Below, piece by piece: positions 21,494 to 32,478 of a DNA stretch of 64,000 nucleotides. Position numbers and translations under genes: made by a program. This DNA is from Ctena decussata (Eukaryota; Mollusca; Bivalvia; Lucinida; Lucinidae). How positions within the stretch are numbered: the first letter of the stretch is position 1; each line of letters starts with the position of its first letter. The stretch is taken from NCBI GenBank assembly GCA_963989385.1, contig OZ022509.1, forward strand, positions 75,042,667 through 75,106,666, read 5' to 3'. The notes beneath the pieces are model-generated. The model made no database searches, was not told where the DNA came from, and worked only from the letters and a program-made list of their open reading frames with translations.

Positions 21494-21605
21494 TTCCTTA
21501 AGAATTGACCGCCGCTTAAAATGAAAATGGCAGAGTTGCTTCCCCTAAAAGTGTTCCCATTCACCTATAGAAAATGCTCAGAATATTGAAAACAGTCATA
21601 GTAAT

Positions 21606-21692
21606 TTTGCTATATTCCAAAACAATCCCAAAAATCTAGATCCATCTTATAGGATGGATCTAGATTTTTGGGGTTGTTTTAGAAGGGAAAAA
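21606..21692. mobile_element. Short palindromic element, copy 2
   Basis: AAAACAATCCCAAAAATCTA...GATCCATCTTATAGGATGGATC...TTTTTGGGGTTGTTTTAG: a near-perfect hairpin about 75 bp long, 40 bp upstream of exon E's acceptor. Confidence 0.75.
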
Positions 21693-21732
21693 GCCTTATG
21701 TCTGAATAAATAATGTATTTGTTTTTTCACAG

Positions 21733-21837
21733 GCTATATTGAATAGAGAGCGTACTGAATATTCTGGCCAGACTGAATTAAGTCTACTGTGTATGACAGA
21801 TAAGGACATGCAGACACTTGTTGATCTTACGGAAAAG
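21733..21837 (+). CDS. Coiled-coil/LC8/PP1-motif gene, exon E
   Basis: 35 codons, phase 0-0, between GTTTTTTCACAG and GTGATT. Less coiled-coil-like than upstream exons; carries SGQTEL and DMQTLV, continuing the Gln-Thr series. Too short for a 60-residue ORF filter. Assigned on phase, splice borders and motif continuity. Confidence 0.65.
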
Positions 21838-21857
21838 GTGATTGGTTTATATATATA

Positions 21858-21970
21858 TACCCTATTGTTCTTAAATATTTGGACACCTAAAAACTATTAA
21901 TTTTTCCATTTGGAACAAATGAAAAATTAATAGTTTTTAGGTGTCCCTATACTTTTGCACATTAGGGTAA
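21858..21970. mobile_element. Small palindromic element just after exon E
   Basis: GGACACCTAAAAACTATTAA ... and its exact inverse ...TTAATAGTTTTTAGGTGTCC form a ~66-bp hairpin, inside outer ends ACCCTATTGTTC and TTGCACATTAGGGT. It starts about 20 bp beyond the exon E donor. Confidence 0.7.
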
Positions 21971-22375
21971 CTTGGATTATTTATTTTATTGTAACCTGTA
22001 GTGCCCCATGTATCATATATGATACATGATATATTTTGGTGCCTTAGACCGGGATAAGCTACCTATATAATCTTCTGCACATCTGAAACTATTAAGATAT
22101 GACACATGAAAAGCCTTTGCTAGTACCAGGCCTTAGAGGCTCCTAATGAGGCTAAAATGCATCAGTCCTAACCTTCAGTAGCAAAGCCAGTAATGTATCA
22201 TATATGGTGTAGATACATCTCAAATATTTGATTCTATTAAGAATTTTAATCCTGTCTTTTTGACTGTATAAAGTGTTTAGAGTTTGAAATTGTTTTTGAA
22301 AAGCCAAATATATCATGTATGATATTTAGCATTTCCGGTGACCTTGAATTTGACTAAACAAAAAGTCACCAGAAT
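21971..22375. other. Intronic non-coding stretch
   Basis: Repeated ATGTATCATATATGATA-type palindromes at 22010-22035, 22195-22205 and 22310-22325. No exon supported. Confidence 0.35.
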
Positions 22376-22567
22376 TAAGGTGTATTCAAAGGAGTAACTC
22401 AAAGGAAAAAAGTTTTTTATACAAGCAAATTCTTCCATTTGAGACTAGAACCCTTTTTGGAAGGATTTTGTTGTCCGTGGAAAGAGAGAAAGAAAACAGG
22501 AGGTCACAAAATTTTTCTGTCTTTGAAAAAGTGGCTGGAAAATGTGGCGTGTACTCATATGCTTTAA
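22376..22567. mobile_element. MITE, family 2, copy 3 (degenerate)
   Basis: TTAAGGTGTATTCAAAGG at the left and GTGTACTCATATGCTTTAA at the right, with the AACAGGAGGTCACAAA block of the family. It ends about 42 bp before exon F. Confidence 0.55.
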
Positions 22568-22609
22568 TAAAACTACATGTATAGGTATGTGTGTTATTGA
22601 TAATTACAG

Positions 22610-22789
22610 GAAATGCAGACAGATTCCAAAGACCTGTCAACCTGCTATGTTCAGACTATCAACGCTGCAATATGTAGTTCTAGTGTACAGACAGATGAAC
22701 CACAGGCTGGGGATTACATGTCAAGTGAGGCTCAGACAGAACAGCCTGAAATTGTTACCATGGAAACTCAGACTGATGATCAAGATACA
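22610..22789 (+). CDS. Coiled-coil/LC8/PP1-motif gene, exon F
   Basis: 60 codons, phase 0-0, between GATAATTACAG and GTAAGT. It encodes five Gln-Thr motifs in 60 residues: EMQTD, YVQTI, SVQTD, EAQTE and ETQTD, spaced by 10-19 residues. The exon contains little else, which fits a flexible ladder of short linear motifs. See the separate finding on LC8. Confidence 0.75.
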
Positions 22790-23353
22790 GTAAGTAAGAT
22801 TTAACCTTTATATTCGGACACTTCCACATGTACATCTGGAAAAATCTGTTATAACTTAAAGTTCCACTTGAGCAGAAGACAACTATCTGCACAATTTCAA
22901 AAATGTTTCATCCAAGCTATATCATATTGAGAATTCACTGACTAGATAGCAAACAGTATAGATTTATATGCAGTGGTTATCTCAGTTTACACTGTTTGCA
23001 AATGCAACTATTTCTATTTTTGGCATGTGAAGTGTTAAGTCTGTTACAGGCTGTTTTAAGAGATATTTAGCAATACTGAAGAGCATTTTAAGCAGATCTT
23101 AGGCAATACACTTTGCTTAAACAGACTAACCATAAGGGCTAATGTGGTGAAGTCTGATTTCATGTATCTTGTCATGTACTATATTAATGCTGAGCATTGC
23201 TTTCAGTGAAAGGGTAGCATTGTTTAGACACTGAGTAGTGTAATAAATCAGCCACTTGCCATAATACTTCCAATAAAAAGTATTTTAAAAGTTTCTGAGT
23301 TATGACTGCACTTTGTGGTCATTATAGTTAACTGACAGTTTCAAGAACTACTT
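22790..23353. other. Intronic non-coding stretch
   Basis: AT-rich, without a defined repeat boundary or exon; contains a GATCAGACT-free low-copy-looking segment. Confidence 0.3.
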
Positions 23354-23541
23354 TGTGGACCAGAATGAGGGGGCCATGCATCCATATATAAACTACAACA
23401 TCTGGGCCCTGTTGTTCTAAACTAATGATGTCATTACTTAGCATTATTGTGGACCAGAATGAGGGGGCCATGCATCCATATATAAACTACAACATCTGGG
23501 CCCTGTTGTTCTAAACTAATGATGTCATTACTTAGCATTAT
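23354..23541. repeat. Tandem duplication of a ~94-bp unit
   Basis: The block GTGGACCAGAATGAGGGGGC...to...ATTACTTAGCATTAT appears twice in succession with virtually no differences. It abuts the head of element E, so the duplication may have accompanied that insertion. Confidence 0.8.
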
Positions 23542-25236
23542 GTCTCCCCCCTTCAGGGTCGGGAGACATATTGTTTTTCCCCGGGCGTCTGTCCATCTGT
23601 CCGTCTGTCTGTCACAAATTGTGTCCGTTCTATAACTTGAAAACCGCTCAAGCTATATTCGCGAAACTTCATATAAATATCAATCAACATGAGACGACGT
23701 GCAGAGTGCAAGAATGGTAACTCTGGCGTTTATACTTTTTGAGTTATTTCCCTTGGAACTTAGTCCATCACAAAATTGTGTTTCAATTGTGTCCGTTCTA
23801 TAACTTCAAAACCGCTCAAGCTATATTCGCAAAACTTCATATAAATATCAATCAACATGAGACGACGTGCAGAGTGCAAGAATGGTAACTCTGGCATTTA
23901 TACTTTTTGAGTTATTTCCCTTGGAACTTAGTCCATCACAAAATTGTGTTTCAATTGTGTCCGCTCTGTAACTTGAAAACTGCTCAAGCTTTATTCACGA
24001 AACTTCATACAAATATCAATCAACATGAGGCGATGTGCAGAGTGCACAAATGGTAACTCTGGCATTTATACTTTTTGAGTTATTTCCCTTGCAACTTTGT
24101 CCATCACAAAATTGCGTCTCAGTTGAGTCCGTCTATAACTTTAAAACCATTCAAGCTATATTCATGAAAGTTCATACAAATATCAGTCAACATCAGACGA
24201 CGTGCAGAATGCACTCTGGCGTTTATACTTTTTGAGTTATTTCCCTTGGAACTTTGTCCATCACAAAATTGCGTCTCAGTCGAGTCCGTCGATAACTTTA
24301 AAACCATTCAAGCTATATTCATGAAAGTTCATACAAATATCAATCAACATCAGACGACTTGCAGAATGCAAGAACCATAACTTTAGCATTTATATTATTT
24401 GAGTTATTTCCCTTAGAACTTTGTCAGTCACAAAATCGTGTCTCAGTTGTGTCTGCTCTATAACTTGAAAACCATTCAAGCTATATTCACGAAACTTCAT
24501 ACAAATATCAATCAACATTAGAAGAATTGCATAGTGCAAGAACCATAACTCTTGCATTTATACTTCTTTAGTTATTTCCCTTGGACCTTTGTCAGTCACA
24601 AAATCGTGTCTCAATCGCTTTATTACTTGAAAACCGGACAAGCTGTATTCACGAAACTTCATACAAATGTCAGTCAACACTAGACAACCTGCAGAGCACA
24701 GCATTTATACTATTTGAGTTATTTCCCTTGGAACTTTGTCAGTCACAAAATCGTGTCTCAATCGCTTTATTACTTGAAAACCGGACAAGCTGTATTCACG
24801 AAACTTCATACAAATGTCAGTCAACACTAGACAACCTGCAGAGCACAGCATTTATACTATTTGAGTTATTTCCCTTGGAACTTTGTCATTCACAAAATCG
24901 TGTCTCAATCGTCTAAGCTCTATAACTTGAAACCATTTAAGCTATTTTCATGAAACTTCATACAAATATCAGTCAACATATAAATAGACGACGTGCAGAG
25001 CACTGTAACTCTTGCATTTATATTTTTTGACAAAAACTAAATATGAATATCAGTCAACATTACATGACATGCAGAGCATAACAACTATAACTCTTGCATT
25101 TATACTTTTTACTTATTATGAATCCCTGCTTCAGGGTAGGGAAACATATTGTTTTTCCCTTGGCGTCTTAATGACTGATCCTTTTGACATCAAAAAGGGG
25201 GGAGACATCTGTTTTTTCGTAGGAAAACAATTCTAG
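23541..25236 (+). mobile_element. Helentron-like satellite element E with about nine ~163-bp repeats
   Basis: Head TGTCTCCCCCCTTCAGGGTC...GGGAGACATATTG and a GTCTGTCC microsatellite. Then a tandem array with the core TATAACTTGAAAACCGCTCA...AAACTTCATACAAATATCA...TTTGAGTTATTTCCCTTGGA. The tail is GGGGGGAGACATCTG, a T/A-rich hairpin TTTTTTCGTAGGAAAA and CAATTCTAGTTT. Copies near 24570-24900 include a near-identical 140-bp tandem pair. Confidence 0.8.
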
Positions 25237-25644
25237 TTTCGTTATAATAATTCAAATATTATATCTCAAATATGTCAACATTTTTTGTTGAAAAAATTTG
25301 AGAAGCTTTTGCATTGCAAAAACTTCTTACATTTTTGCAATTAAAAAAAAAACAAAGTATTTGGTTATAAAGTCATAAAACATTTAACCTCTTTACAAGT
25401 TCATTAGGCTAACAATGCTTTAAACAACTGAGCCGTGAAGATTTTATGCCAGGAATGTTGCATATTCTTTAAGTCATTATGACATTATATCTTGGAAAAA
25501 TCATAAATGGCTAAACAAAGTATGTAATTAGAGGGCAAGGATGTTTCCTGATTTCTTTGTATATTAAAGTCTCAGAATGCCAAGTACAATGTATTCTTTA
25601 AAGCTTATGCAAACTTACAAAGGCTTATAACTCTTCTTTTACAG
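25237..25644. other. Intronic non-coding stretch before exon G
   Basis: AT-rich intron tail with a good pyrimidine tract at its end; no repeat recognised apart from a TTTGCATTGCAAAA short inverted repeat near 25310. A similar TTTTGCAGTGCAAAAGCTCC follows the short-isoform stop at about 27850. Confidence 0.35.
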
Positions 25645-27543
25645 GCCATACCAGAAGTACCAAAATCAGTAACAGAAATGTGTGAAAAAGAGGTTCAAAC
25701 AGAAACAGAAGAGACACATGAATCAGTACACACAGGAACAAATTTCCAGACTGAAGAACATACAGCAGCATCCTATAACAGTTCCTTACCAGATCGCTGT
25801 AGTAGAAACAAGAACTTAACACCAATGACTGATAATGCTAGGATAGGCCCAAAGTCAGTCACAAAGGTAAAGGAGGAAAAGCTTGAACCAGTCCCAGTGG
25901 AAGAAACAGAAGTCACTGTTGGAAGTCATAGAAAAGTGATTCAGATGAATAGTACAGAAACTCAAAAGCCTGTAAAAAATACCAAAGAAGGCAATGTCAG
26001 AGACTGTCTGATAACTAACAATGTATGTGAAGGTGGGTCAGAAAGTGGTCCTGACTTTAATGTTGGAATCAGTGTTAGGGATATGAATGTAAGTGCTGCT
26101 GACATAAATTTAGGAAGATATGTGAACATTGACCCTGAAGAGTATGCATTGACCTTGACTCCACAGGTGAGAGAAGGTGAACCAATCAGAACACTCAACA
26201 CCACTGATTTTGATGCTGATGAAACAGAGATTTTGATAGGTCAGACTAGTTATGAAGAACCAATTGAAGTGATTAATGATTCAGATTCTGATGATGTAAT
26301 TAATCCAACTCAGCCAAGTCACAAGGTGAAGCAGGACAGGGCAAGTTACATTGAGATAAGTCAAGGTTTAAAGCATAAACTAACTTCTGATAGACAAGTA
26401 AGGAATTTTGAAATGGGACAGTCAAACAAAGAAGCTGAAACTGATTGCTCAGCAGCTAAACAGTTGAAAATCTCAGATGAACATGTAATAGATACTGATT
26501 TTCATGATACTCACTCTAGCAGCAATAAGGGAATTGAGTGTGACAGTAAAAGCATTGAACATTCAAAACAGAATTTTGCTGTGCTAAAGAGAAAGAACAG
26601 AATAGTGATACGAAGTGGACAAAGATTTGAAAGTTCTGGCATTTCTATGCAGCCAATCGCTGATGATTTCTCAAAGCCTGGCAAGTATGTACCGAACTCG
26701 GTACCTCAGTTATCAAAAGCTGGTCTGCAACAGAGATTTTCACAGGACTCAGTTCCATTTGTGACTGTTTCTTCAAGTAATTCAGACGCAAGTTGGAAAC
26801 ATACAGCTGAAAGTCACCCATCTTACCTAGAGGCTAGAGTGGCTTCAGATACCATGTCATCAACTGAAGATATCTCAAGACCCATGTCTCTTGTATCATT
26901 AGAAAATGATGCTCATCCAGATCAACAGATAAAAGATCTACCAACAGCCTCTAATGATTCTGATCAGGGAAATAATGGTGTTTTGACAAACCAGCCTAAC
27001 ACACATCAGAAACAGAATCTTTTACTAAGACCACCTTTGTTAGCATCTGATACCTCATCATTGGGAGCCAAATTGCAGGATTCTGAACACAGTAGAATAG
27101 CTTGGGGATCGGCTGCTATACCTTCAAAAGCTAGCACTAAAACAATGGTTCCCAAATTACCCAGTACAGTAGAATCTGCTGTACTGGGCAATTTGAGTTC
27201 CATTGCAAGTTCAAATTCTCTTACATTTGGATCAAGCACTTTCACCTCAGCTTCTTCTGAATCTGATACTGAATCTCAGTTAGCTACTGTTAGATCTGGT
27301 ACTTCAGCTGATGTATCAAGTACTGATTCTAGAAGTAGGACTTCAGCTTCTTCATCAAGATCAGGAGAACTATCAGTAACAACACAAGGACTAGCTACTA
27401 CTGATTCCTCCAGAAATATGTCCAGTTCCTTATCTTCAGCTAAGTCATCAGGACAGACCAGCACTGGTGAAGAGGTTGAACCATCTTTTCTGCAGAAGTA
27501 TAGAGAAATTGTATCCAAGATCAAACCAATAGCATCTCCACAG
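25645..27543 (+). CDS. Coiled-coil/LC8/PP1-motif gene, exon G (large disordered exon)
   Basis: 633 codons, phase 0-0, between CTCTTCTTTTACAG and GTAAAT. The first 45 residues hold two more Gln-Thr motifs (EVQTE, NFQTE). Further on, IEVINDSDSDDVI (26263-26301) matches a SUMO-interaction motif (hydrophobic core followed by acidic/Ser residues). LKRKNR near 26584 is a possible nuclear localisation signal. The rest is Ser/Thr/Asp/Gln-rich, and 27140-27490 is a dense serine tract, so most of the exon should be disordered. The exon closes with a charged amphipathic LQKYREIVSKIKP. No enzyme domain is visible. If the CAG/GTAAAT donor is not used, the frame runs on to TGA at 27682-27684. Confidence 0.85.
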
Positions 27544-27684
27544 GTAAATAGTTTGCTGGATGGTTTATTTGGGATTTATACCCCTCTCAGCAGTATTTCA
27601 GTCATTGAAGGCAAATTGCTTCATGATAAAGTGAACAAAGATACCACCTACAGCAGCCCAGGGGGTAGACAGATGGTTGAATGA
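27544..27684 (+). CDS. Alternative C-terminus by intron read-through (46 residues)
   Basis: Without splicing at 27543 the frame continues for 46 codons (begins VNSLLDGLFGIYTPL) to TGA at 27682-27684, with an AATAAATAAATAA cluster about 70 nt later. This isoform would lack the GILK/KSVSW tail. Only transcript data can show which end is used. Confidence 0.5.
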   Translation, partial: VNSLLDGLFGIYTPLSSISVIEGKLLHDKVNKDTTYSSPGGRQMVE

Positions 27685-27752
27685 TTTGGGTTCTGTGGCC
27701 CTTTCAACTATTGATTTTGGGCCAGAATGGAATGGATGAGATTATGATAAGG

Positions 27753-27758
27753 AATAAA
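27753..27758 (+). terminator. Candidate intronic polyadenylation signal
   Basis: AATAAA, overlapping a second AATAAA four bases on, 69 nt after the read-through stop. Well placed for a short-tail isoform. Confidence 0.5.
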
Positions 27759-28802
27759 TAAATAATGCAGAGGCTAGAGAAGTATCACCATCTGACATTA
27801 TTGTCATAAATAGTCTTCTTTTGTTTTGAGGAAAAACATATGAGGAGGTTTTGCAGTGCAAAAGCTCCTCACATTTTTTTTCAGCAAAAATATTAGCACA
27901 CTTGATTTTATATATGAATCACTTGACAAATCCGTGAGTAATGACTTGTTAAGCTAAAGATGCTTTGAACAACTAGTCCCAGAATTTTAACCACTCAGTC
28001 AGGAAGACTGGACACAGGTCAACATTCAGTGACAATCAGCAGTTAGTAAAAATTCTGGGGTAACATTATTTCTCCCTCAAGCATGTTATGTCCCCCTCAT
28101 TAGAATTACCATGTTAGCTTAGTATCTGTGATAAGAAATTTTAAGTTGGTAATAAGACAAAGAAGAAAACCAACCACGTAAAAAATGACAAGTAAATCAA
28201 AGCACACAACAATACTGGAGATATAAACATGCAGGCCACATTTCTGGAAGGCACCGCACATTTCTGAAAGCCTGTGCATTTATCAAATATATATTAAATT
28301 TTGTTTCATTTTAGTCTTGTTAGAATTGAAATAAAATTTTCTTGCCTTAAATTATCATGATAAATGAGTAAATCACAACAATTTACCACAAGAACAAAAT
28401 AATTTTTTAATTTTACAAAAGCAAAATAACCCACAAAGACAAGGCAAATACATTAATAACTTGATTTTTTGGTAAAATATTTAAGTATATGGATTTGTGC
28501 CAGTTTTATAAAGGGGAACTATTTATGACTTCCTGTTTGCTTCCAGATCAATAAAGCACTTCTTAAATTTGGAATCTACTTTTGAAGGAAAGAATTTACA
28601 CACCTAGGAGCAAGTTTTTTCCGTTAACTGTTGATTCCCTTTCAATAGCAAGATCAAAATGAAAATGGCATGGTTGTTTCCCCTGAAAGTCCATCCATTC
28701 ATCTTAAATTCCTGTGAGTTAACATTGTAGGGTAGCACCAGAACATCAGCAAGAAAAGGAAAACAACTGTACACAAGTTCTCTAACTCCTTCCTTACTTC
28801 AG
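27759..28802. other. Intron; degraded family-2 MITE
   Basis: Mostly AT-rich. 28510-28713 carries the AAAGGGGAACT..., GACTTCCTGTTTGCTTCC and TGGTTGTTTCCCCTGAAAG blocks of family-2 MITEs in degraded form. The last 25 bases form a strong acceptor tract (CTCTAACTCCTTCCTTACTTCAG). Confidence 0.4.
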
Positions 28803-28818
28803 ACAGGACAAGCTAAAG
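28803..28818 (+). CDS. Coiled-coil/LC8/PP1-motif gene, 16-nt microexon H
   Basis: ACAGGACAAGCTAAAG lies between a near-ideal acceptor (CCTTCCTTACTTCAG) and the perfect donor GTGAGT. It enters in phase 0, adds T-G-Q-A-K and leaves in phase 1, exactly the phase needed by exon I. Skipping it would put exon I in a frame that stops after 11 codons (…QQIA stop). The strength of both sites and the phase fit are the evidence. Confidence 0.6.
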
Positions 28819-28918
28819 GTGAGTGAGCTACCTTGTTACGAGTTGATGGGGAATATTGCTTTTGGCTTGTCCATTGGTGTGTGTGTATATCAACCTCCGT
28901 CTGTGCATCACACTTTTT

Positions 28919-30022
28919 AGCTCACCTGAATGAAAGTTCAGGAAGAGCTATTGTAGTCACCCTGGCATCCACATCAGTGCCCGCATCAGTGTCATCGTCA
29001 GTGTCCAGGAAGATTGGATGTTTTGGTTAAAGTTTTTCAAAGACCTATATCTCCTTAGCCCATGGATGGATTCTTTTGATACTTGCACTGTAGTTAGATA
29101 TTGGTCCAAAGTTTAACAGGGTACCACCCCTACCTCACTCAGTAACCTTGATTTCAAGGTCATGGACTTACAAAATCTGAGTTTTTTTGGACTGGATGTT
29201 TTGGTTTAAGTTTTTTAAAGGCCAATATCTCCTTAACTCATGGGTGTATTCTTTTGATACTTGTACTGTAGTTAGATATTGGTCCAAAGTTTTCCAGGGC
29301 ACCACCCTTACCCCACTAAATGACCTTAATGTCAAGGTCATGGACTTAGAAAATTGTCTTTTTATCGATTGGATGTTTTGGTTAAAGTTTTTTAAAGACC
29401 CATATCTCCTGAACCCAGAGATGGATTCTTTTGATACTTGTACTGTAATTAGATATTAGTCCAAAGTTTTACAGAGTACTGCCCAACATTGCTCAGTGAC
29501 CTTGATGTCAAGGTCATGGACTTAGGAAATTTGGGTCTTGTTAAAGAGTTCTTATTGCATACTGATTCATAATGCTTGGCATAGATTTAGTTTACACTTG
29601 AACTGATGTTAGACACTTGTTTGAGTTTTTAGAAGACACTATATACTTACCCCACTGGATGACCTTGAAGTCAAGGTCATCAACTTAGAATTTTGTCCTA
29701 AAGATTTTGGTTAAATGTTTGGAGTCAGTTGATACTAATACTTGGACTGATGTTAGGTAATGGTTCAGGGTTTTGATACATCCTGCCTCCCCCTCCCCCT
29801 CAGTTTTTTACCTCAAGCTCATTGACTTTGAAAATTCATGTGGATTTTTTTATATTTTTATATTATTTCAAGACATTTGTGAGATAGCTTTTGTTTATAA
29901 CGTGTTGTCATTATGAACATGCTTGCCTGAAGTTTTATGCATAGCACGCCATACCGCCATAGCAACTGTGTGATGGGCAAGCACCAATTCAGGCAAGTTA
30001 TGCTGTCAGGCGACAGGTCTTG
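28919..30022 (+). mobile_element. Helentron-like satellite element F
   Basis: Head AGCTCACCTGAATGAAAGTT...CAGGAAGAGCTATTG. About five ~150-bp repeats follow, with the core ATTGGATGTTTTGGTTAAAG...CCATGGATGGATTCTTTTGA...GATGTCAAGGTCATGGACTT. The tail is CAGGCAAGTTATGCTGTCAG with hairpin CTGTC-AGGC-GACAG and GTCTTGTTT. It is the same family as element G at 59088-60445. Confidence 0.8.
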
Positions 30023-30069
30023 TTTATGCCTGCTGTAACTTTGGAACTCTGCCTGCCAGGGTCTTGAGA

Positions 30070-30270
30070 TTTCATATATCGATTTTCTCTTTCCGCTGAT
30101 TCAAGAAGGGCAGTTGTCAGTTACAGGCGAAAGTATGTGCACTTAGTACTGGTTAACCGCTTAGGAGGTCTAAGCCTGCCCAGGAATAGTGTGGTTAGGT
30201 TAACTGACCGTCCCGACATGACTTTAGTTGTTTACCGTGAACGTTAAGCATCAAATCAACCAACCAACCA
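30070..30270 (+). mobile_element. SINE family 2, copy 1 (head truncated)
   Basis: Body TTCCGCTGATTCAAGAAGGG...GTGCACTTAGTACTGGTTAA...CCGTCCCGACATGAC and a CAACCAACCAACCAA tail, as in the full-length copy at 52497-52769. The tRNA-like head is missing. Confidence 0.8.
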
Positions 30271-30916
30271 ATCCTCATGGAAAAATAGCAGACACATATT
30301 TTCTTCTTTTCAGAGTTAGGCCCCTTCTTTAAGTTATGCCCCTTTTATAAAACTGAGATGAATATCATGATAATGCCCCTTTTAAAAAGTTGAGATGAAT
30401 ATCTTGTTAGCAAGATATCTCAAAGTACACAAAATGTAATTATGCTATGACCTTGATATTTGGTACACTGATTGGGTATAAGAAGTAGATTACCTGATTA
30501 ACTTTTTAGGAGAATTCTATTAAATTTTGATGAAATTATGGCCCTTGTTGTAACCCCTTGTTAGAACAGATTCTGCCAGAGCAATCTTTAAAAAGGGCCA
30601 TATCATAAGGTTTAATTAGACTAAAATTGAAAAAAAAAAGATCTCAGAATTAACTGCAAATACCCCAACTGTCAAAGCTCTAAAGATTCTTTGCTACCGT
30701 AAAACTTCTACAAAGTGTGACATCTGAAATAATTACCACGCTTGTCCTAAAATGAACAGTTTGGTTTTTACAGTAGAGTAATGCAATAAAAAGATGCAGA
30801 TTGAATGGCTAACAGTAAAGACCCTGATCAGCAGTCTGATTGTGGTCCACACTGTTTGTTTAGACTTGTCTGTCCCAGTACTTAGAATTCCAGTTATGGT
30901 AAAGTTTATTTTTCAG
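30271..30916. other. Intronic stretch with satellite remnants
   Basis: 30290-30560 resembles the ~150-bp satellite of the interrupted element at 34442-37040 (AGTTATGCCCCTTTT, CCTTGATATTTGGTACACTG). No exon until 30917. Confidence 0.35.
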
Positions 30917-30988
30917 ATGAGCCAGCAAGCCAGTTTTCAGCAGATTGCCTAACAACACCCAAGAGCTCACTGAGGGGAATTCTTAAAG
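30917..30988 (+). CDS. Coiled-coil/LC8/PP1-motif gene, exon I (GILK motif)
   Basis: A 72-nt exon between TTTATTTTTCAG and GTACTG, phase 1 in and phase 1 out. With the G from the microexon it reads DEPASQFSADCLTTPKSS, then LRGILK. GILK fits the SILK docking motif ([GS]IL[KR]) of protein phosphatase 1 regulators; the preceding TTPKSS has a proline-directed phosphosite context. Confidence 0.65.
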
Positions 30989-32478
30989 GTACTGATTTCA
31001 CAATTAAGCTGACAGGTACACTTTCAGGGAGTGCAATAATTACAGCAGACTTTCTCAAGACCCTATATTATCTCATTTTTACTTTCGAAATGGAAAGTCC
31101 CTTTAAGTGAAATAATATGCGAAAGTCCCTTTAGAAGTTCTCGCTGAATATAGGGTCTTTTAGGGATTGAAAATTTCACCGACCAGCATCGAGTCGGGGT
31201 GGGTAATACAATATCCCGTTTGTTGATAACATCATTAGCATCTGCAGTCGATGTTTATATAATAAACAAACCACTCACCTGCTTGTATCAGTTATCAACT
31301 GGTGAAAGAAGCCTAAACTATTTAGACTTTTGAACCAAGTAAATCCTGATCAGCCTGCTCAATGTTGACTCTGAAAAGAGTCTGTCTTATTTACCCAGGC
31401 ATTTATATATTTAACACAGTTTTAAACTGGAACATTTTCTTTCTTTTCTTTTTTCCAAAATGTTGAAAAGTAATAAAATGGAATATTAATTTACAGACTT
31501 GGGCTAGTCTATAATTACAGATAAAGGCATCTGTTATGGGTACATCTGCATGGTTTTTAGCTGTTGGGTGGGATACAGAATTTGATGGTATCATTTCCTG
31601 ATCATTTTTGCACTACTCACAAATACTCACAGATACTCAGAAATCCTCATCTGGTAGAAGGCACTGCTGAACCTGTTTGACCAGCTCTATTTCTTCTTTA
31701 ATTCTTTTATTTGGGTCATGTCCGCTGGGTTCTATAGCCCCTCTGTAAACCTTACCATTCAGATTGAAAAACCTTGGAATGGCTCATATTACCATTCATA
31801 AAGAGAAACATTGGAATGATTCAGATTACCACTCAGATTGAAAAACCTTGGAATGATTTAATTCTTTTCAGCAGTGTACACTGATTATTTCCTCCAAAGC
31901 ATTATGCTGTTTTACCTTGACTGGATCAGCTGCTCATGTTACACAAAAGAGTGGCCCCAAATCACTTACATGGTATATTTGGGCCTGGGGCTGTTCATGT
32001 TATGTGAATGATGCCAGACTGCCCACAGCACATGAATGGTGCTCAAGGTGATAAGCAAATTCTTTTCTTAAAGAGTTGATCTCTAGTTGGAATTGGCAAA
32101 AAAAATGAAAATGGCAGAGTTGCAGCCCCTGAATGTGTATCCCTACTCAGAAGAATTAAGATTTCCCAATGGTTTTGATACCCGGTTTGGCCACTCACTT
32201 TCATTTCTCCTTCCACTGATTCAAGAAGAGCAGTTGTCAATTACTGGTGAAAGTAAATGCACTTAGTACTGGTTTACCGCTTAGGATGTCTAATCCTGCC
32301 CAGGAATAGTGTGGTTAGGTTAAATGACTGTCCCGACATGACCATAGCTATTTACCATGCACGTTAAACAATAACACATACCACATAAGATTTCCCAATG
32401 TATGTAGCTGTTATTTTGCCCTGACAAGCCACTGAATTTTGTTCATAAACATGATTGTGTTACGATATCTTTTTGCAG
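30989..32478. other. Last intron of the large gene
   Basis: Contains a dispersed AAACCTTGGAATG repeat (31765-31865), a possible family-2 MITE fragment near 32040-32140 and a SINE family-2 copy at 32185-32376. The open frame at 31403-31594 has no supporting feature. Confidence 0.35.
32185..32376 (+). mobile_element. SINE family 2, copy 2
   Basis: Starts with the end of a tRNA-like head (GATACCCGGTTTGGCCACTC), then the family body and TTTACCATGCACGTTAAACA. The CAAC tail is lost. Located about 100 bp before the last exon. Confidence 0.75.

Noticed and set aside
24581..24916. 111-codon plus frame with internal repeats
   Set aside because: Translation of satellite repeats of element E, not a repeat protein.
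31403..31594. Minus-strand frame of 63 codons
   Set aside because: No splice context, domain or conserved feature; intronic.
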